Shown: piece after piece, positions 9,760 to 19,361 of the stretch
How the letters are laid out: the number at the start of each line of letters is the position of its first letter
Position numbering within the stretch: the stretch's first letter is position 1
NCBI GenBank assembly: GCA_001310555.1
Contig: BAXO01000095.1
Location: 1 to 19,795 of the forward strand
Reading direction: 5' to 3'
Origin: Bacillus sp. JCM 19058
GTDB taxonomy: Bacteria; Bacillota; Bacilli; Bacillales_H; Bacillaceae_D
DNA length: 19,795 nucleotides
Position numbers and translations under genes: made by a program
Notes under the pieces: generated by a model
Database searches by the model: none
What the model was told of the DNA's origin: nothing
The model's input: only the letters and a program-made list of their open reading frames with translations

Positions 9760-10384
9760 GATAGATCACCTCCTGGATAATGGAGAAAACGAATTGATAC
9801 ACTTGATCAATGAGTATATAAACAATGACGCAAATCAGCGTAAAAATTGCCATTCCAAACAGAGTCACTAGCAAATTTCGAACCGTTCCCCAAAAAGTAA
9901 AGTCGTGAACTTCCTTCACCATAATAAAGAGAATGATGCCGGACCAAATAAGAATCACCTGAAGGGAAAAGATATAAACGAACGCCTCATTCAGTGTCAG
10001 AACACGTGAAATGAATGTCAAAGGGAGAATTCCGAGTATAAAAGGAGCCAGAGAATAAGCAGTACCTATGTAAAGGTCACTGAACCTCCCTTCTCCGTCA
10101 TTAATCGTGCTGACCAAATAATTTGTCACGATAAACAATCCGATAGGAATAAATAGCGTCGCTAATTCGCTCGCTAAATGAATTTGATCTTGACCAGGTG
10201 AAGAGAAAATAAAGCCTTTAAAATGATTCAAGATCACAAATTCAACAAATACAATAGCATACAAAATCGTTGCAGATACTATTGAAACGTGCTGCTTATC
10301 CTTTAGGTAATAAAAACTATCGATTGGATAGCGGATAAAACGAAACAAGAAGAGAAGCTCATCAACTAGTCGAATCTCTTTCAA
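9752..10384 (-). CDS. YIP1-family membrane protein
   Basis: An integral membrane protein of 210 residues with about five hydrophobic helices: near 35-57, 72-95, 108-128, 137-156 and 170-195. YIP1-family proteins of bacteria have no established function. The reading frame can start only at the TTG at 10384, which has no ribosome binding site and lies 23 nt inside the preceding NHL gene. Just upstream, a T7 run (plus strand 10395-10401) separates the two frames. Removing one base would fuse the NHL-TPR-TM protein directly to this one (…RKKWRQLKEIRLVDEL…). Given how often such runs carry an extra base in this window, the real product may be a single NHL-TPR-YIP1 protein. Confidence 0.75.
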   Translation of the reverse strand: MKEIRLVDELLFLFRFIRYPIDSFYYLKDKQHVSIVSATILYAIVFVEFVILNHFKGFIFSSPGQDQIHLASELATLFIPIGLFIVTNYLVSTINDGEGRFSDLYIGTAYSLAPFILGILPLTFISRVLTLNEAFVYIFSLQVILIWSGIILFIMVKEVHDFTFWGTVRNLLVTLFGMAIFTLICVIVYILIDQVYQFVFSIIQEVIYRV

Positions 10385-11773
10385 TTGCCGCCACTTTTTT
10401 TCTGACTGGTGTTAAAAATGGACGCTTTCGATCGGTATAGATCACAGCTGAGCGTAGAAAGAACACTCCGATTAACACGGCAAACAGCATACTCAGGTTC
10501 TCCTGCATCCATAAATAGCGAATTTCCCAAAATGCATCTGAATACCTTCTCGATTTTCAGCTAGCTTGAAGCGCTCCAAAGCCTCTTCATAATGCTGCTG
10601 CTTAAAGAAGGCTTGACCGATGGCATGATGAGCCAAGCCAAAGGATGAGTTTAATTTCAGTACTTCCTGCCAATGCTTCTCACTCTCGACATAAAAGCCA
10701 TCAGAGAATAATGTAATCCCCTCGTGCACAACTCGAGTGAAAGCCGTTGGCTCAAGAAGCTGAATCGTTCCCTGCTCGCTATCAGCGATAAACAGCCTGC
10801 CCGCATCATCGACTTCAATTGCACTGGGCTGCATAAATAAGCCAGCGCGCGTCGAGCCGTCCTCTCTTCCGCCGAATTGAAACAGCAGTTGACCGTCCGG
10901 ATCAAATTCGGTAATGACACCATTGCTGGCAACAGATAAAATATTCCCTGCAGGACCAATCGCCACATCCTGAAGATTTGTTGCGTCAGTCAGATCGGAC
11001 GGAAGCAGATTCCCCCCTGCTATGTTCAGCTTGCGAATCGCTTCAAAGCCGGTCCCTTGTGTAACCGAATAAACCATACCCTTTTCATCAATCGTAATAT
11101 TTGTTGGGGCAGGTGGGACTTTTAAAAAGAGATTAAGCCTTTGCCTTTCTGTTGTTAACAGCTCTGCTAAAAAAAGAAAGCAACGACTCCTGCGTCCGGT
11201 TAACGCCGTAGTACCCCAAAAAGCTTCCTTCGTTACTTAACTGAATAATTCCATTGGTTGCCCCTTCTCCGACCACATACAAATTACCCCTTCGATCGAC
11301 TGTCACCTTTTGCGGCTTGTATGGTGAACGTTCGCCAAAAAGGGGAGAATCGGGACGACCATATTCCTGTAAAAGCTCTCCCGCTTCCGAAAAACGTAGC
11401 ACTTTTTCCAGCTGATAATCAGCAACATAAACGTCATTATTATGATCGACATATACTCCTGAAGCTGCTGCAAAATACCGGCGCCATACTCCCGAATCAG
11501 CGTCCCATCTGGGCTAACCCTTATAACGAGCTGCCTCTCGGAATCAGCGACATACACTTCGCTATTATGATGAAGGTGCAGGTCCTGAGGACTTTCATAC
11601 ATCGCGCTTTTCCCAAACAAGCCAATCGGTACATAAGCTGTTTGAGTTTCGATCGTTTCTCCGTCGGCCGACAGTGTTTCTGTTTTGTAAGGGACAGAAA
11701 CTGAAGCTGAGGAATGGGCTGGCATACACAGGATGAACCAGACGCAAATAAATCCCAAAATGAGTTTCCTCAT
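10362..11773 (-). pseudogene. Secreted NHL-repeat/TPR protein with C-terminal membrane anchor, three frameshifts
   Basis: The ATG at 11773 follows AAGGAGG. A signal peptide (MRKLILGFICVWFILC) leads into beta-propeller NHL repeats: SEVYVADSERQLVIRVSPDG, NDVYVADYQLEKVLRFSEAG, RRGNLYVVGEG, GPAGNILSVASNGVITEFDP, AGRLFIADSEQGTIQLLEP. Two TPR-like helical pairs follow (HWQEVLKLNSSFGLAHHAIG; AFFKQQHYEEALERFKLAEN), then one membrane helix (LSMLFAVLIGVFFLRSAVIY) and a short basic tail. The propeller and TPRs should face outward. Frame changes: near 11444 (missing G), A7 at 11169-11175 (extra base) and near 10539 (missing T). NHL propellers usually bind protein or polymer partners, so a scaffold or glycan sensor is plausible but unproven. 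See the YIP1 entry for a possible fusion. Confidence 0.75.
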
Positions 11774-11792
11774 GTTCTTTCCTCCTTACAAA

Positions 11793-12667
11793 CTACTTAA
11801 TCCCTGAATGGGCCATCGTATTCATTACTTGACTTTGCATAATAATAAAAATAAGCAGATTAGGCAGAAACATAATTAATGCAGCAGCGGCGGACATCCC
11901 TTGTCCTGCAACAGTATTTCCCGCATTAGAGCTTAACGTAGACATATAAAAGGCAAATGTCTTCAAGTTCTCGTTATTAATATACAGAGTAGACGTTTCG
12001 ACATTGTTCCAGACCGCTTGGAAGGATAAAATAGCTACCGTAGCAATGGCCGGTTTGATCATTGGAACGATGACCTTTGTAAAAATATGATAGTCCTTTG
12101 CCCCGTCCATTTGCGCAGCTTCAATCAACTCGTTAGGAATTTGATCAATGAATTGCTTAACGAGAAATAATCCGACAGGCATCGCTAATAACGGAAAAAT
12201 ATGAACGAGTATCGTATCGAGCAAGCCTACTCGATCGATCAAGAGATAGGTCGGAATACCGACGCTGCCGGGACAAACATCAGAGCGAGAGTGTTGACTT
12301 CAAAAATTGTTTTTTTCAATTTAAATCTTTTCTTTGAAAGCGCATAGCCTGCCATTGAACTGATTAATACGGTCAGCGATACAACAATGAACGTAATGAC
12401 GACGCTGTTAAATAAATACCTCGACATCGGTACGCCTGAGCTCCCCTGATTATTCATGAGGTCGACAAAGTTTTTCCATGTCGGCTTCTCCACAAAAAAA
12501 GCGCGGGGGGTAGCAAACAGCTCATCAATTGGCTTGAAAGCATGCGAAAAAATATAGACGATCGGGAGCACCATAAAAATTGCGAGCGGAATTAAAAATA
12601 GATAAAATTTGATTTGGCTTTTATGAAATTTGTCTGGATTTATTTTTGACCCGTGAAATGCAGCCAT
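11793..12667 (-). pseudogene. Carbohydrate ABC transporter permease 1b (MalG-type), one frameshift
   Basis: Second permease of the upstream pair, about 292 residues when joined. The ATG at 12667 is preferred over one 18 bases upstream because AAAGGAGG sits seven bases before it. The N-terminus is hydrophilic, followed by a helix ([20 protein letters not shown]). The EAA docking loop is [20 protein letters not shown]. One base is missing near 12268; restoring it reads [20 protein letters not shown] without a gap. It lies 32 bp after permease 1a and about 20 bp before the NHL gene. Confidence 0.87.
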
Positions 12668-12699
12668 CACAAAGCCTCCTTTCATGTACCTCGAGATTC

Positions 12700-13585
12700 C
12701 TAATCCTTTTCGGAGAACAAGCGTCTAGCAATACTAGAAAAGGAGTAAACAAAGAGAAGAAGCAAGACGGAAACAGCAGCCGCATAACCCATTTCATATC
12801 GGATAAATCCGAAATCCTCAAGGTGGTTCACCATCAGCTGTCCGGCATATTGCGGAGTCGGATTTGCGCCTGACAGAGCAACTCCAATCGCCCCGGATTG
12901 GAAGGTATTTACGACGGCCATAACTGCTCCGAACAGCATTTGTGGCTTCATCGAAGGTATCGTGATATAGATGATTTCCTGGAATCGATTCGAAATGCCA
13001 TCAATATAACCCGCTTCATAAACTTCCTTGTTAATGTTCAATACTCCTGAGAGCATCGCCAAAAAGCCGACACCCATGCTTCCCCAAAGAGTGACGATAA
13101 TCATAATGAGCAATAGATGATCTGGGGACTGTAACCATTGAATCGGCTCAAACAATATCCCCATTTCAATCAGCATGCTGTTTAAATAACCGGCCTGATC
13201 ACCGCTGAAAATAATCGTCCAAACGACTGCCATCGCTATGCCCGAGTCATTGATGGAGAATAAATAATCAATGCCAATATCGTTCTTGGCCCCTTTGAAA
13301 TTTGGGCAAGCATCCAGCAAGTAAGAAAGCAAGCACATACCCGCCCGGACCAACAATAATTGCGAAGATCAATGTATTCGGCAAGACATATTGCATAAAG
13401 ACACTGTCTTGGGTAAACACATTGACATAGTTGCTCAGACCAATAAATGTAGGAGACTCGATCGCGTTGAAATGCGTGAATGATAAATAGATAGCCGCTG
13501 CTACCGGAATAATAATAAACGTCAAAAACATCAAAAGATAGGGAGCTAAAAAGATAGCCGTACTGCCATGCTCTTTGTTATTCAT
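12700..13585 (-). pseudogene. Sugar ABC transporter permease 1a (MalF-type), two frameshifts
   Basis: First permease of the upstream pair, about 295 residues when joined. It begins [20 protein letters not shown] with the first helix at once. The EAA loop is [20 protein letters not shown]. The ATG at 13585 overlaps the stop of the large binding protein by 8 nt (ATGAATAA) and has AGGGGAAG upstream, so the two are translationally coupled and probably work together. The middle uses all three frames: one base is missing near 13313 (expected [18 protein letters not shown]) and one near 13248 ([14 protein letters not shown]). Confidence 0.87.
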
Positions 13586-16528
13586 CTACTTCCCCTGCCC
13601 ATTGCTCCAATTTTTCAATCGTGGGAATCGGATATGGCTTCACCATTTGTCCTTTCTCAATATAGCCAAATTCCTCCATCTTGCGACGCATCTCCCGTTC
13701 GATCGTAATGACGGCATCATCAACGGCTGCTCGCCCATTTTCTCCATCGAAAACGATACGATTCCAAACATTGCTGACCTCTCGTTCAACCATGTAGCTA
13801 TACGGAGTTTTGGCAACTTCCTTCAATTGCTCCCACTGCTCCAAAATGACATCCTTATGCTCCTGCGGCCACGGCAGCTGTGCAAAGGAATTCAAGTTCG
13901 CTGTATTCCACATATACTCGGGCCCGTATGTCATTTGCAGCGTTCTTGCATAGTCAGTTTGCGTTTTTTTCGGACATCCACCATTTTAATACTTCCCAAG
14001 CCTCTTGCTGGTTTTCACTACCATTAAATATCATCGCTGATTGGCCAGAACCACTCGCCCATCTTGAAATCGAGCCATCCTCCTGCTCAACTCCCGGATG
14101 AAGCGCAATGTCCCACCACCCTGAAATTTCCGGTGCAGCGGCTGTCAGCTGGACATATGTGCCGAAATCGGAAACTCCAATCGGCAACGTTGAATAACGA
14201 AAATGATTATAGAAATTAGGTACTTGAAGCGGCAAGCTGTACAAAGTGTTCAAATCGGCCATAAATTGGATGCCTTGCAAAGCGTGTTCGTTGTCAATGG
14301 TCGTTCCCATCCCGTTTTCCTCGTAAAAACTACCCTGGAACTGATAAATAAAAGGAGCCGTCGTCTGAAACGGTTTAAATGCTACTGCTCCAGCAATTGG
14401 CGTATAAAAATTCAAGCCAAAGCGCTGCAATTCCGGCAAAATCTCAATCACATCGTTCCACGTCTCAGGAAGCGGGAGCTGCAATGCATCCATAATATCC
14501 TTCCGATAATAAAGCACAAAGAAATCCTGAGTTTCCGGAAGGGCATAAATCGCTTCCTCAATAACGAAAGGCAAAAAAAGCACCAGGTGAAAATTGTGTC
14601 AAATACGCTTCGAAGTCGTCAAACTGCCTTAAATCAACGGCTGCACCGCGAACGGCAAGCTCATACGGAAGCCAGTTGCTAATCCCTAGAGCCAAGTCTG
14701 GTTGACTGTTAGCCGCGCTTGCTAAAATCAGCTTTGACTCATCCGGCATTATTGAAAATTTCACTTCAATTCCGGTTTGCGGCGTCAGCGTTTGATCGGC
14801 CATGTTTTGTAGCAATTCAACATATTGTCTCGGACGATTCACCCAAACCTCGACGACCCCTTCACTAACGTCAGCAGTAGCTAACGTTTCAGGCGTAAAA
14901 GATTGGAGAAAGCGACTGATTGACTCATTTGCCTTTTTCCAAAAACCGGCTTCAGGCTGTGGCAATTCACTCTCCCCGTGAACATAAAAACGATCCAATA
15001 GTAGCGGCTGCTGCTGTAAATCAGCGACGAGCTCTCCTAAGATTTGTGAAACCGAGCTGGAGCCTTCAGACAACTCCGTCAGCCGATTAGGTATTTCGTC
15101 AGGAGACTGGGCCAATGAACGGAGCCGATTTGCTGCTACTTTGAGCGAGGCCATCTCCACCGTCTCATTACCGCCGCTTAATGAGGCAAAAAAAAGTCGA
15201 TATGCCCCTCTAATGATTCCGCCCATTCTACGAGTCGTTCTTCAATATCAGGAATGTATTCATTGATCCTCCAACCGCGCGAACGATCCTGCTGGTTGCC
15301 AGTCAGCTGCTTGATTGAAAGCGCCATTTCTTCAATCCTTCTCATCATCTGATTCATTTCGTACAAAGAAGGCTGATACGGAGATGCATCTGCCGTGAGC
15401 GTGATGATATTTTCCCCCTTCTGTAAATAAAAGAGGTATGGTTCATTTTCGTTATTACCTAGCGTTTCATTCACCCATTTTTCGTCATAAAGGAACGGAT
15501 AGCTTTCCACTTCTAAAAACGGCACCTGCCCATTAATGGACAGCTGACGAAAAACCGGAGAATGGCTTTCTTTATTTTGCATCGCCTTAAACGTCAGTTG
15601 ATAATACCCACTTTTTTCAACGTCTACCTTCCAGCTGACACTATGCCCACTATCCGTCCACGATTCTCCGCCAAACGTATTGAGCAGTTGGTTGCTCGTG
15701 TCGTAAGGGTAGACGGAAGGATCCTGAGTAGCAATTGGACGTATGTAAGAGCTGTTTTTTTCATAGGGGTGCTCAGCTTCCACTGTCAGCAAATCCTGCA
15801 CAAGCTCTCCTTCAGGCAGTTGGCTCCTATATTCGTCGTAAGTTAGACGTTCAGTCACACTCGTGACTTCAATGCTGCCAAGCAATAGCTCCTCCCTCAA
15901 ATTGATTAGCGTTATCTCATGTGTTCCTTCACTAAAATAATATTGCAAAGGACGAGCATTCATTTGGTTGGAATCTACCGCTTTCGTATACTGCCATTCC
16001 TGAGATTGAATTTGCTCAGGAATGATTTCGTTTCCATACCGATCCGTTTCAAAGGAGTCGCTCGCATGCTGCCAATAGGTAGAAAATTCAATTCGTCTAC
16101 TTTCTGAAAAAGGATATTCCCCATCGATTTGCAGCGCCCCTTCTATCGGGACAATTCCATCGCTCAATGGATAATATTCAAAACCGATTTCGTATAAGCC
16201 GCTCTGTTCGATATCGATCTCAACGGTAACCGAATGCTGTTCTTTCCAGTGGTACACGGACATATCGTACCCCCGGCTCTCTGTTTGTGCTACAAACTGC
16301 CTGTCATCACTAGTAATAAAATCGTCCGCACTCTTTTTCTCAGTAAAAGAGGTCGGGCGTTTATGCCCTTCCTCCTCCCATTGCTTCAAAACCTCGTAGT
16401 AACCAGCCTCGATCGGCTCATCCATTATGGAGCCAATCTCGCCATCCTCTGCATGAATGGTTCGCGGCTGAATAAAAGCAGAAGCAAAATTCCCGTAAAT
16501 ACTGTTTTCTTTTTTTTATTTTTAGCAC
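13578..16528 (-). pseudogene. Large secreted protein: two carbohydrate-binding-like domains plus ABC solute-binding domain, four frameshifts
   Basis: About 980 residues when joined. The start is a GTG at 16528, or possibly a damaged codon (ATA) at 16519 that has GAGGGGG about seven bases upstream. The signal peptide KKKKTVFTGILLLLL ends near IHAEDG. Two similar beta-sandwich domains follow: one around SVTVEIDIEQSGLYEIGFEY, LQIDGEYPF and GTHEITLINL, the other around SVSWKVDVEKSGYYQLTFKA, LSINGQVPF and GENIITLTAD. A helical stretch comes next, then a family 1-type solute-binding domain with VEVWVNRPRQYVELLQNMAD, PDLALGISNWLPYELAVRGA and the cleft-like WASGSGQSAMIFNGSENQQE. Typical sugar-binding proteins are about 430 residues, so this is more than twice normal. 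Frame changes: near 16484 (missing base), A8 15188-15195 (missing base), A7 14573-14579 and T7 13964-13970 (extra base each). An A7 run near 15748 is in frame. It probably feeds permeases 1a/1b. Confidence 0.8.
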
Positions 16529-16749
16529 CCCCTCGAAAGAAGCGATGTATGACGACTTCCTGTTATTCATGCAATTGTTCTGCACATTTGCCCTCATTAC
16601 TTTTGGAACTTCCTTCTCCCGACTAGTCCGATTTCTGTAGCGTATTCTTCTGCACGTCTAGCCCTCGTTACTGTTGCGCTACCTTTTTCTCGGCCAGTCA
16701 GCTTATTCTTCTATTCATCTGACTTTTGCTAATCCTTTGCCTTAAGTAG
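16529..16749 (-). repeat. Spacer with diverged tandem repeat, period about 70 bp
   Basis: No gene fits this gap between the two binding-protein genes. Two related units start near 16574 and 16644 on the plus strand. Both share a core of the form TTCTGCAC…CCCTC[AG]TTAC, and they are roughly 65% alike by eye with mostly transitions. A shorter ATTCTTCT echo occurs near 16705. The role is unknown; it could be an old duplicated or dispersed intergenic element, or a leader that sets expression of the large binding protein. Confidence 0.5.
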
Positions 16750-18125
16750 TTAATCTAGCTCGAGCGCGTCCTTACTTTCCTCATATTTCTGATTGGCTAA
16801 ATCATTCAGTTGGGCAGCATAATCCTCAACTTTAATGTCTCCTCTAATGCTTGCGTCAAGAAGCTCGCTGATCGTCGCATTAGGGATATCACCGATTGAA
16901 ACACCGGTCGGTGCATTCCACCTCGATTCGGCAAAGCCCGGAACCGTTTTTACAGGCTCTATAATAGCTTGATCCAGTTGCTCATAAGCTTTTTGTACAC
17001 CAGGGACATCCATCGTTTCATAAAAAGCGTCTAACACTTCTTGATCTGTTGTTACTGGCAGCGAGTTAATGAGACGATTTTCAGCTTCAGCTATTTCAAT
17101 CCGCTTTAAAAAGCCTTCCTTTCCAAACGACATCCATTTCGCAAACAAATAGGCTTCCTCGGGATGCTCAGTTGAGCTTGCAAGGCCCATATAATCATTA
17201 ACAACAACAGTTCTCCCACCCGGAATTCCAATAAAATCCCACTCAAAATCCAATGACTCACTCATATGGTTCACACCCCAGGTACCGTCCCATTTCAAGG
17301 AGATTCCGCCCTGCATCCAAACCTCTTCCGGATTATCTCCGTTAAAGTTCGCTTGTTGCTCTTCATCAAGCGCCTCATAGGCATAGCCATTCGTTAATAG
17401 GTTGCTAGCAAGATTGATCCCGTTAATGAATTCGTTACTGTTTAACCGATAACTTCCGTCACTCTCATTGAAGGTAAACCAACCAACCGATTCGTCTTCA
17501 ACTGTTGGATACCAGTCGATTATGGAGAACGGATGATTGAGCCCGGCAATCCCGGAATTCAAATCAGTTGTCTGACGAACCGCATCACCAAATTGTTCGA
17601 GCGAATATCCATATTCCGGAATGTCCAAGTTTGCCTGATTGAATATATCTTTATTGACAAAATATCCGAGAAAATGTTGCGCAGAAGGGAGCGCATAAAT
17701 CGTCTCATTATAGGTCACTGCTTCATGAACTAAATCAGGAACATGGGCAAAGTCCTCATCGTTTCCAGTCAAATCGTTTAAGTTCAATAACCAGTCATTA
17801 GCGAGCCCAATCGGAACCTGAGAAAGCAAAAATACATCTGGTATAGTCCCTCCGCTAGCCGCAGACGAAAGGGAGCCGTTCCAATCTGACGGATCGATCG
17901 TACGATCAATTTCCACGGTTATATGCGGGTACTCCTCCATAAAAGCGTCAATCATTAACGTGTCCAGGTTTTCCTCATCTTCGGCGTACACGGCCCAACT
18001 GGCAAAGGAAATTGTCACATTTTCCTCGCCCCCGCCTCCAGCGTTTCCTCCCCTGTGTTGTTATTGCAAGCTGAAAGAATAATGATAAATACGATACCGA
18101 CATATACGTTAAAGAACTTTTTCAT
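16750..18125 (-). CDS. Sugar-binding lipoprotein of an ABC importer (one frameshift near the N-terminus)
   Basis: Extracellular solute-binding protein family 1, about 458 residues. The ATG at 18125 follows AAAGGAG. A lipoprotein signal peptide (MKKFFNVYVGIVFIIILSAC) ends in the lipobox LSAC with Cys20 as the acylated residue. After a short polar linker the mature domain begins near NVTISFASWAVYAEDEENLD. It contains typical features such as IPDVFLLSQVPIGLANDWLL, YALPSAQHFLGYFVNKDIFN and a C-terminal helical lobe. One G is missing from a run of five at 18029-18033, between lipobox and mature domain. Repair gives TGEETLEAGGGEENVTIS. Without repair, only a start inside the mature part would be possible and the lipoprotein anchor would be lost. 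It could serve either permease pair. Confidence 0.88.
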
Positions 18126-18357
18126 TTTTTAAAGCTCCTTTCTAATAAGGAAATTTATTTTTTTGCGTGTTTACCTGGTATCTCTGATAAAAAAAGACTC
18201 AAGAATAAAGGGCGACCACAATAAATCTAAGTACTTAGGGCACATTCCCGCCGAATTACAAAATCAGAATCGCTCATTTTTCGTAATAAGCAAAATATGA
18301 TATCGCTTTCATTCGTGTCATTAAAGGTTTGCATACAAATACAAACCAGAATATGAT
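18126..18357 (-). promoter_or_regulatory. Intergenic control region between the regulator and the transport operon
   Basis: This gap holds the ribosome binding site AAAGGAG of the lipoprotein gene, the 12-bp palindrome CTAAGTACTTAG (18227-18238) and a near-palindrome TACCTGGTA (18172-18180). It also contains the cre-like site given separately. A possible weak sigma-A promoter is TTGAGT near 18203 with a TACCAG-like -10, but the match is poor. I found no terminator after the regulator gene, so read-through from the regulator is possible. Confidence 0.4.
18298..18311 (-). promoter_or_regulatory. Candidate CcpA cre site
   Basis: The minus-strand sequence TGAAAGCGATATCA matches the Bacillus cre consensus TGWAANCGNTNWCA at every defined position. 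It lies 46 bp beyond the regulator stop codon and about 173 bp before the lipoprotein start. It could place the operon under carbon catabolite repression, either by blocking the promoter or by a roadblock to read-through. It also resembles LacI-family operators in general, so the local regulator is an alternative binder. Confidence 0.55.
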
Positions 18358-19326
18358 TCAACCTGATGAACGTTTAATTAATTGCAAGGCTGGAACTTCA
18401 CTAACAACGTCAAATTGCTTATCGACCATCTTGAATAAGGTTTCAGCAGCTTGAATTCCCCAATGCTTTTTCTGTACTCGAACTGTTGTCAAAGCCGGGG
18501 TAATAAACTGCGAAATCTCAATGTCATCAAAACCTACAACAGCGATATCCGTAGGGACATTTATTCCATGTTCGTTTATCGCTTTAATTGCTCCGATGGC
18601 CATTTCGTCATTCGCACAAACAAAAGCAGTAAGAGGTTTTTCCAACCTGTCCAAATAATCTTTCATCGTTAGATAACCGCTCAATTCAGTAAAATCAGCG
18701 CGTATAATATTTTTGCTCTCGACACCCAGACCGTGCCCTTCCATAAATCGTTGATACGCACTTAAGCGCATTTCACCATCGTAAGATTTCTCAGATCCCG
18801 CCATAAAGCCAATGTGCCGATGACCTTTATCGACTAAATGCACAAGCGCTTCTTCAATACCTTCTCGATTTGGCAAAACCAAATTGTGAATATATGGATG
18901 ATCTATTTCACGATCCATCACAACTAGAGGCATTTTCTCTGAAGCAACTCGTTCCAACAGTTCATCCTTCATATGAAAATTAAAAATAATAGCTCCATCA
19001 ACATACTGTTCGATTAATAATCTATGCTTATCAACAGAAGCACAAACCACAAGCTCATAGCCCTCTCTCATGACTACTTCATGGACTCCTTCCAACATTT
19101 CATTGAAAAAAGGCCCAGTGAAACCACTAATAAAAACACCAATAATATTTGTTCTATTTTGCTTTAAGTTTTTCGCCATCCCATTAGGACGGTAGCCTAT
19201 CTCTTTTGCCGCGTCCAAAACCTTTTGCTTCGTTTCCTTCGTTATTTGCGGACTATCATTAATAGCGTAAGAAGCAGTCGTTACACTAACCTTTGCCCGT
19301 TTAGCTACATCTTTTAATGTCGCCAA
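18358..19326 (-). CDS. LacI-family transcriptional regulator
   Basis: An intact 322-residue LacI/GalR repressor. The N-terminal helix-turn-helix and hinge are clear: ATLKDVAKRAKVSVTTASYA (about 2-21), then the hinge near residues 45-60 with YRPNGMAKNLKQNRTNIIGV. The rest is the periplasmic-binding-protein-like effector domain (VDGAIIFNFHMKDELLERVA; FVCANDEMAIGAIKAINEHG; VVGFDDIEISQFITPALTTV). The start is TTG at 19326, supported by AAGGAGG at 19334-19340, seven bases upstream. Two palindromic operators lie just before it, which suggests autoregulation. It is oriented with the transport operon and is probably its local controller, with an imported sugar or breakdown product as inducer. Confidence 0.95.
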   Translation of the reverse strand: MATLKDVAKRAKVSVTTASYAINDSPQITKETKQKVLDAAKEIGYRPNGMAKNLKQNRTNIIGVFISGFTGPFFNEMLEGVHEVVMREGYELVVCASVDKHRLLIEQYVDGAIIFNFHMKDELLERVASEKMPLVVMDREIDHPYIHNLVLPNREGIEEALVHLVDKGHRHIGFMAGSEKSYDGEMRLSAYQRFMEGHGLGVESKNIIRADFTELSGYLTMKDYLDRLEKPLTAFVCANDEMAIGAIKAINEHGINVPTDIAVVGFDDIEISQFITPALTTVRVQKKHWGIQAAETLFKMVDKQFDVVSEVPALQLIKRSSG

Positions 19327-19361
19327 CTAACAGCCTCCTTAATTTATTGCTTAAAATTCCA

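Noticed and set aside
18336..18357. Hairpin-like sequence after the regulator stop as a terminator
   Set aside because: The stem is about 6 bp with a large loop and no following T-run.
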